Shown here piece after piece: positions 13,974-17,855 of a DNA stretch of 17,855 nucleotides. The stretch lies in the NCBI GenBank assembly GCA_046302715.1, contig JBKCHQ010000196.1:1-17855 (forward strand), in the 5' to 3' direction. The stretch is from CAMCXT01 sp046302715. GTDB lineage: Bacteria; Bacteroidota; Bacteroidia; M30B66. Both the position numbers and the translations under genes were made by a program. Below the pieces are notes generated by a model, which ran no database searches, had not been told where the DNA came from, and was given only the letters and a program-made list of their open reading frames with translations. How positions within the stretch are numbered: the stretch's first letter is position 1; each line of letters begins with the position of its first letter.

Positions 13974-15342
13974 GTCGCCGCAGAATACCAATCCATTTAC
14001 CGTAGGGCGGATAGCGTAAAGGAATATCCGGAGAAAATGCTTGATGCATCCATGCTTTTTTATGGCTAAATTGATCAAATCCGAATTTACCGTGTCCGCA
14101 GCCAAAGCCACTTTTTCCAATGCCGCCAAAGGGCAGATACATGTTGGCTAGATGAACAAGTCCGCCATTCGACATCCCACCCCCAAAAGGAATGTTTTTT
14201 ATACAACGCTTGATAAAGGAGCTGTCCTTGCTATAAACATACAAAGCAAGGGGCTCACGCATACTGGCAATAATGGTATATATTTCTTCTTCGCTCTTAT
14301 AGGTCATGATCGGTAAGATGGGGCCGAATATTTCCTCCTTCATCAATTTGCCAGTTGTTTGATGGATTTTAACCAAGGTGGGTTGCATGTATCCTATAGT
14401 AGAATCAATTTCACCTCCTGCTATAATCTGCTCACCTTCAAGCATGGAGCCTAGCCGATCCAAATGTCCGCTTTTATGAATGCGTGCGTACGAGTTGCTT
14501 TGCTTGGGGTCGCTGCCAAAAAAATCGTAAATGGCAACCTTTAATTCCTTTACCAAAGCCTCTTCAACTGCTGCATGCACCAAGAGGTAATCGGGGGCCA
14601 CACAGGTTTGACCTGAATTGTAAAATTTTGACCAAACAATACGTCGTGCAGTAGTTTTTAATGGGATGTTTTGGTCTACAATACAAGGGCTTTTACCTCC
14701 GAGCTCGAGCGTAACCGGTATCATATGCTCTGCGGCAGCGCGATAAACTAAGCTTCCGGTTTTTTCAGATCCGGTGAAGAAAACATGATTAAAGTCTCCT
14801 GACGCGATGAGCTCGGGAACTACTTTTGCGCCTTCGCCTTCAACGCATAAAAATACACCCTCAAGAGAACGATGGCTGCAAATTTTATTCAGATATGCCG
14901 CTGCTTTTGGACTAAACTCAGATGGTTTGATGCATACCGTGTTGCCGGCAGCAATTGCGCTTACTGCCGGAACCAGGGCCAGCATCACCGGATAGTTCCA
15001 CGGACTAATAATCAAAATATTTCCCAACGGCTCTTTAAAAATGAAGCTTTTGGCCGGCCAATGTACGAGCGGGGTGGGAACTCGTTCTGCTTGGGTCCAG
15101 TGACGGATGTTTTTAATAGCATGCTTTATTTCTTCGAGCAATACGCCCACTTCGCTACCATAAGCTTCAAATTCGGGCTTGCCTAAATCTGCTTTCAAGG
15201 CTTCCAGAAATTCAGGTTCTGTTTCTTTTATAAGGAGGAACAGATTTTTCAGTAACCTTTTCCGATAGCTGATATCGTTAAGCTTGCCCGATTGACGCAA
15301 GTCTTTTTGTTTTATAAAAATATCATTCTCTGTAAGCTTCAT
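13963..15342 (-). CDS. Aldehyde dehydrogenase, class 3 (ALDH3-like)
   Basis: A 459-residue NAD(P)-dependent aldehyde dehydrogenase, about the length of class 3 enzymes. It has the catalytic Cys247 in SGQTCVAPDY (243-252), the general base Glu213 in TLELGGKSP (211-219), Asn116 in SPWNYP (113-118), the glycine motif FTGSEKTG (189-196) and EEIFGP (336-341). The C-terminal RYPPY (443-447) is a class 3 signature. It should oxidise medium- or long-chain or aromatic aldehydes to acids; the true substrate is not readable. The ATG overlaps the stop of the FAD dehydrogenase (ATGA), making it the last gene of the ubiE-porT operon. No terminator is evident past its stop, which lies inside the convergent gene. 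Confidence 0.94.
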   Translation of the reverse strand: MKLTENDIFIKQKDLRQSGKLNDISYRKRLLKNLFLLIKETEPEFLEALKADLGKPEFEAYGSEVGVLLEEIKHAIKNIRHWTQAERVPTPLVHWPAKSFIFKEPLGNILIISPWNYPVMLALVPAVSAIAAGNTVCIKPSEFSPKAAAYLNKICSHRSLEGVFLCVEGEGAKVVPELIASGDFNHVFFTGSEKTGSLVYRAAAEHMIPVTLELGGKSPCIVDQNIPLKTTARRIVWSKFYNSGQTCVAPDYLLVHAAVEEALVKELKVAIYDFFGSDPKQSNSYARIHKSGHLDRLGSMLEGEQIIAGGEIDSTIGYMQPTLVKIHQTTGKLMKEEIFGPILPIMTYKSEEEIYTIIASMREPLALYVYSKDSSFIKRCIKNIPFGGGMSNGGLVHLANMYLPFGGIGKSGFGCGHGKFGFDQFSHKKAWMHQAFSPDIPLRYPPYGKWIGILRRLMG

Positions 15343-16901
15343 AATTTATGCGCTACAAATAAAGCTGCCTTTTCGGCGCAGCGTTGTCCGTCCATGGCAG
15401 CCGATACAATACCACCAGCATATCCTGCTCCTTCGCCGCAGGGAAATAATCCACTAATCTGCGGATGCATGAGACGCTCACTATCTCTTGGAATACGCAC
15501 CGGTGTTGATGTGCGCGATTCAACGGCATGTAAAACTGCTTCGTTGGTAAAATATCCCCGCATTTTTTTTCCAAATAATGGAAATGCAAGTGCCAGTCGC
15601 TTACCCAACTCCTGAGGCAAAACATCCTGCAAATTGGCCGAAACTATGCCCGGCATATATGATGATGCGGGTAAATCATGCGAAATGGATTGGTTTACAA
15701 AGTCAACCATGCGTTGTGCAGGAGCCACTTGCGTCTTCCCTCCATGCATCCACGCACTCTCTTCTACGGCCTTTTGGTAGTACATGCCCGCGAGAGGGCC
15801 GTGCTTTGCAAAAGCCTTTAAATCTTCCGATTTTACTTCTACCACAATACCCGAATTCGCAAAAGGGTTGTTTCGTTTCGATGGCGACCAGCCGTTAGTA
15901 ACTACCTGATTGCTTTCGGTGGCGCAGGGGGCAATAATGCCACCCGGACACATACAAAATGAATATACTCCGCGGCCTTGCACCTGTTCTACCAATGCAT
16001 AGGATGCCGCCGGCAAATAAGCGCCACGGGTGTCGCAATGGTATTGAATGGAATCAATTAAGGTTTGGGGATGCTCGGCCCGAACTCCCATGGCAAAGGG
16101 TTTAAATTCGAGATGCACAGATTTTCTATGCAGCAATTCGTAAATGTCGCGTGCCGAGTGACCGCTGGCCAATATCAATGCTTTACAAGGTATTTGCACT
16201 CCCTTTGCCGTGATTAAACGGTTTAATGCTCCATCTTTAAATTCAATATCGTCAATGCGTGTTTCAAAATGAACTTCACCCCCTGAATCCAAAATTGTTT
16301 GACGCATGGCCGCTATTATTCCGGGCAACTTATTGGTTCCGATATGCGGATGGGTGTCTATCAAAATTTCGGGTGCCGCTCCATGTGCGAAAAATGTTTC
16401 GAGCACCCCGTTTATATCGCCCCGTTTGTTGGAACGGGTGTATAATTTCCCGTCAGAATACGTTCCTGCGCCCCCTTCACCAAAGCAATAATTACTTTCG
16501 CTATTAACGTTGTGTTCCTTATTAATGGCGGCTAAATCTCGTCTGCGTGTACGTACATCTTTGCCACGTTCCAGTAAAACGGGTTTAATTCCCAGTTCAA
16601 TGAGTTTTAATGCGGCAAACATTCCTGCTGGTCCCGCACCAATAATATGCACTTCGGGCTGGTTTTTAACTTGCTGGTACGTTGGTTGATTTAATCTGTC
16701 AGTGGGCATTTCTGCATCGTACAGTGCAACATTCAATTGCACTTTTACTTGCCTTCCACGTGCATCAATACTGCGCTTGAGCAATTGCCAGCCGTTTTTT
16801 TGCTGCACATCTAAATATCCGTTTTTAATAAGGTAATTCTGCAGGTTTTCAGCATCAAAGCCTATATCAGGGTCTACCCTCAACGCTATGGTGCGAGACA
16901 T
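15339..16901 (-). CDS. FAD-dependent dehydrogenase, COG2509 type
   Basis: A 520-residue flavoprotein. An N-terminal domain of about 80 residues precedes the FAD-binding GAGPAGMFAAL (88-98) with ERGKDV (111-116) at the end of the second strand. Further blocks are NYCFGEGGAGTYSDGKLYTR (137-156), ILASGHSARD (243-252), CMCPGG (316-321) and the C-terminal FAD contact PCGEGAGYAGGIVSAAMDG (487-505). This set defines the widespread but poorly characterised FAD-dependent dehydrogenase group. The reaction is unknown. It starts 1 bp after the porT stop and overlaps the aldehyde dehydrogenase start (ATGA). The link with an aldehyde dehydrogenase may mean a shared redox route or may simply reflect dense packing. 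Confidence 0.88.
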   Translation of the reverse strand: MSRTIALRVDPDIGFDAENLQNYLIKNGYLDVQQKNGWQLLKRSIDARGRQVKVQLNVALYDAEMPTDRLNQPTYQQVKNQPEVHIIGAGPAGMFAALKLIELGIKPVLLERGKDVRTRRRDLAAINKEHNVNSESNYCFGEGGAGTYSDGKLYTRSNKRGDINGVLETFFAHGAAPEILIDTHPHIGTNKLPGIIAAMRQTILDSGGEVHFETRIDDIEFKDGALNRLITAKGVQIPCKALILASGHSARDIYELLHRKSVHLEFKPFAMGVRAEHPQTLIDSIQYHCDTRGAYLPAASYALVEQVQGRGVYSFCMCPGGIIAPCATESNQVVTNGWSPSKRNNPFANSGIVVEVKSEDLKAFAKHGPLAGMYYQKAVEESAWMHGGKTQVAPAQRMVDFVNQSISHDLPASSYMPGIVSANLQDVLPQELGKRLALAFPLFGKKMRGYFTNEAVLHAVESRTSTPVRIPRDSERLMHPQISGLFPCGEGAGYAGGIVSAAMDGQRCAEKAALFVAHKL

Positions 16902-16902
16902 T

Positions 16903-17634
16903 TTATTCGAAGGTAAATGAAATATAAAGGGCCCTCGATTGCAGTGCGTTCATCCCCACCGTGTAAATATTGTTTTCCTGAACCAGCAAATTTCGAAGGC
17001 CAAAGGCTAACTTGAGTTCGGGCGAAAATTTGAAGTATTGCGAATAAAAATCAAATCCCACCCCTATTTCCGCATGCACATCATTACGCTTAATTTTTAG
17101 AATTTTTTCACCTTTGGAGTCCACTTTATCTTGCGAGGCAAGGTCAATCGTAGGCTTAACTCCACCCAGTAGGTAGGTTCTGAAATTGGTATGCCGTGCC
17201 GACTTAAACTTCATCATCAGTGGAAATTCAATGAGGGTTGATTCCACCAGCTTGCTTCGTTCAAGAGTGGTGTCTTGAGAGGGGAAACGGATGGTATAAA
17301 CAAGCGAACGCTCACCAAATGAAAGGGTAGGGAGGAAGCGAAAATCGAAATTGTCGCCCAAATGGAGGTTCGACACAATGCCCAGCGAAAACCCCAATGC
17401 CGACTGCGGAGCAATGGAATACAAACTGTCTATTTTCCGTAAATCATCAATGGGCTTTGGAATAAAGGTGAAGCTATTCACCCCCAGCAAGAAGCCAAAA
17501 TGAACCCATTGCATGTCGTAATTATGCAAATTCTGTATTTGCTTTTTTTGTGCCTGTGTCCCGGTTATTAAAACCAGCGTAAAACAAAAAGCGAATACTG
17601 CAAGTTTAGCTTTTCGTGTTATTCTACTGCTCAT
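16903..17634 (-). CDS. porT: PorT/SprT-like type IX secretion outer-membrane protein
   Basis: A 243-residue beta-barrel protein from the chosen ATG at 17634. The signal peptide is SSRITRKAK followed by LAVFAFCFTLVLITG and cleavage near TQA-Q. An upstream in-frame ATG at 17664 directly follows the ubiE TAA, but it would add ten residues with an acidic residue to the n-region, so it is less likely. The mature part has MQWVHFGFLLGVNSFTF at its N-terminus and strand-like segments such as ALGFSLGIVSNLHLG, STLIEFPLMMKFKS and YLLGGVKPTIDL, ending in SRALYISFTFE. This layout and the position right after ubiE match PorT/SprT, a barrel needed for type IX secretion in Bacteroidota. It also resembles generic PorT-family barrels, so T9SS function rests partly on the ubiE neighbour. 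Confidence 0.82.
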   Translation of the reverse strand: MSSRITRKAKLAVFAFCFTLVLITGTQAQKKQIQNLHNYDMQWVHFGFLLGVNSFTFIPKPIDDLRKIDSLYSIAPQSALGFSLGIVSNLHLGDNFDFRFLPTLSFGERSLVYTIRFPSQDTTLERSKLVESTLIEFPLMMKFKSARHTNFRTYLLGGVKPTIDLASQDKVDSKGEKILKIKRNDVHAEIGVGFDFYSQYFKFSPELKLAFGLRNLLVQENNIYTVGMNALQSRALYISFTFE

Positions 17635-17664
17635 TAGGTACGTTGATAACGTAAATTCCCCCAT

Positions 17665-17855
17665 TTATTGTTTTGTTCCGGTGTACAAACTTACGATACC
17701 AAAGGTTAATCGTTGCGTTTTCATCCCTGAAAAACCACTTTGTAAGGCAATTTTAGTAAAATTTTCACCTTCTGGAAAGGCTGCAACAGAGTCGTAAAGG
17801 TAGGTGTACGCCGAAGCGTCTTTCGATAAAAGCTTGCCCCACCAAGGGCAAAAAT
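17665..17855 (-). CDS. ubiE: Demethylmenaquinone methyltransferase UbiE/MenG (only C-terminus in window)
   Basis: The last ~63 residues of a gene that enters from the right edge. The readable end includes PWWGKLLSKDASAYTYLYDS, then VAAFPEGENF, ALQSGF and TFGIVSLYTGTK before TAA at 17665-17667. AYTYLxxSVxxFPxGxxF is the conserved C-terminal block of UbiE/MenG SAM-dependent methyltransferases, which methylate demethylmenaquinone to menaquinone. The SAM-binding part lies outside the window. It is followed without a gap by the porT reading frame, an arrangement found in many Bacteroidota genomes. Confidence 0.93.
   Translation of the reverse strand, partial: FCPWWGKLLSKDASAYTYLYDSVAAFPEGENFTKIALQSGFSGMKTQRLTFGIVSLYTGTKQ

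Overview
The window looks like a chromosomal segment of a Bacteroidota (Bacteroidetes) bacterium. The evidence is the TAnnTTTG -7 promoter elements, the near absence of Shine-Dalgarno sequences, a PorT-type type IX secretion barrel directly after ubiE, a GAPDH with the N-terminal extension typical of this phylum, and several outer-membrane beta-barrel genes. Order or genus cannot be settled from the sequence. Genes are packed tightly, many with ATGA or TAATG junctions. No gene-free stretch exceeds 300 bases, and I see no insertion sequence, phage gene, CRISPR array or integration scar.

Region 1 (1-5681, minus strand) is a six-gene nucleotide-sugar operon read from right to left: a WbpE-type aminotransferase, UDP-glucose dehydrogenase, UDP-glucuronate decarboxylase, a WbpD-type N-acetyltransferase, a WbpB-type oxidoreductase and a TviB/WbpA-type UDP-HexNAc dehydrogenase cut by the window edge. 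Together they encode two UDP-sugar branches. One runs UDP-GlcNAc to UDP-GlcNAcA, its 3-keto form, its 3-amino form and its 3-N-acetyl form. The other runs UDP-Glc to UDP-GlcA to UDP-Xyl. These feed surface polysaccharide or LPS. In Porphyromonas the Wbp route also supplies the sugar that links type IX cargo to A-LPS.

Region 2 (5727-8697, plus strand) is a three-gene operon in which the Kdo transferase gene kdtA sits between two unrecognised outer-membrane beta-barrel genes. It starts from a promoter so close to the ATG that the transcript may be leaderless. A tRNA-Leu(UAA) with its own promoter element and a perfect 16-bp hairpin terminator follows.

Region 3 (8812-11883, minus strand) holds two apparently separate transcription units: an N-terminally extended GAPDH and a Do-like periplasmic serine protease, with a terminator between them. 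Region 4 (11967-13973, plus strand) is an operon of a membrane-anchored unknown protein, dapF and a second unknown protein that starts at TTG. Region 5 (13963-17855, minus strand) is the packed operon ubiE (partial), porT, a COG2509-type FAD dehydrogenase and an ALDH3-like aldehyde dehydrogenase. Its last gene overlaps the convergent end of region 4 by 11 bp.

Most of the content is envelope-related: LPS core, surface sugars, secretion barrels, periplasmic quality control and a peptidoglycan precursor. I see no clearly novel system. The best leads are the Wbp/UDP-xylose cassette and its possible tie to type IX secretion, the barrel-kdtA-barrel operon, and the dapF-linked unknown genes.
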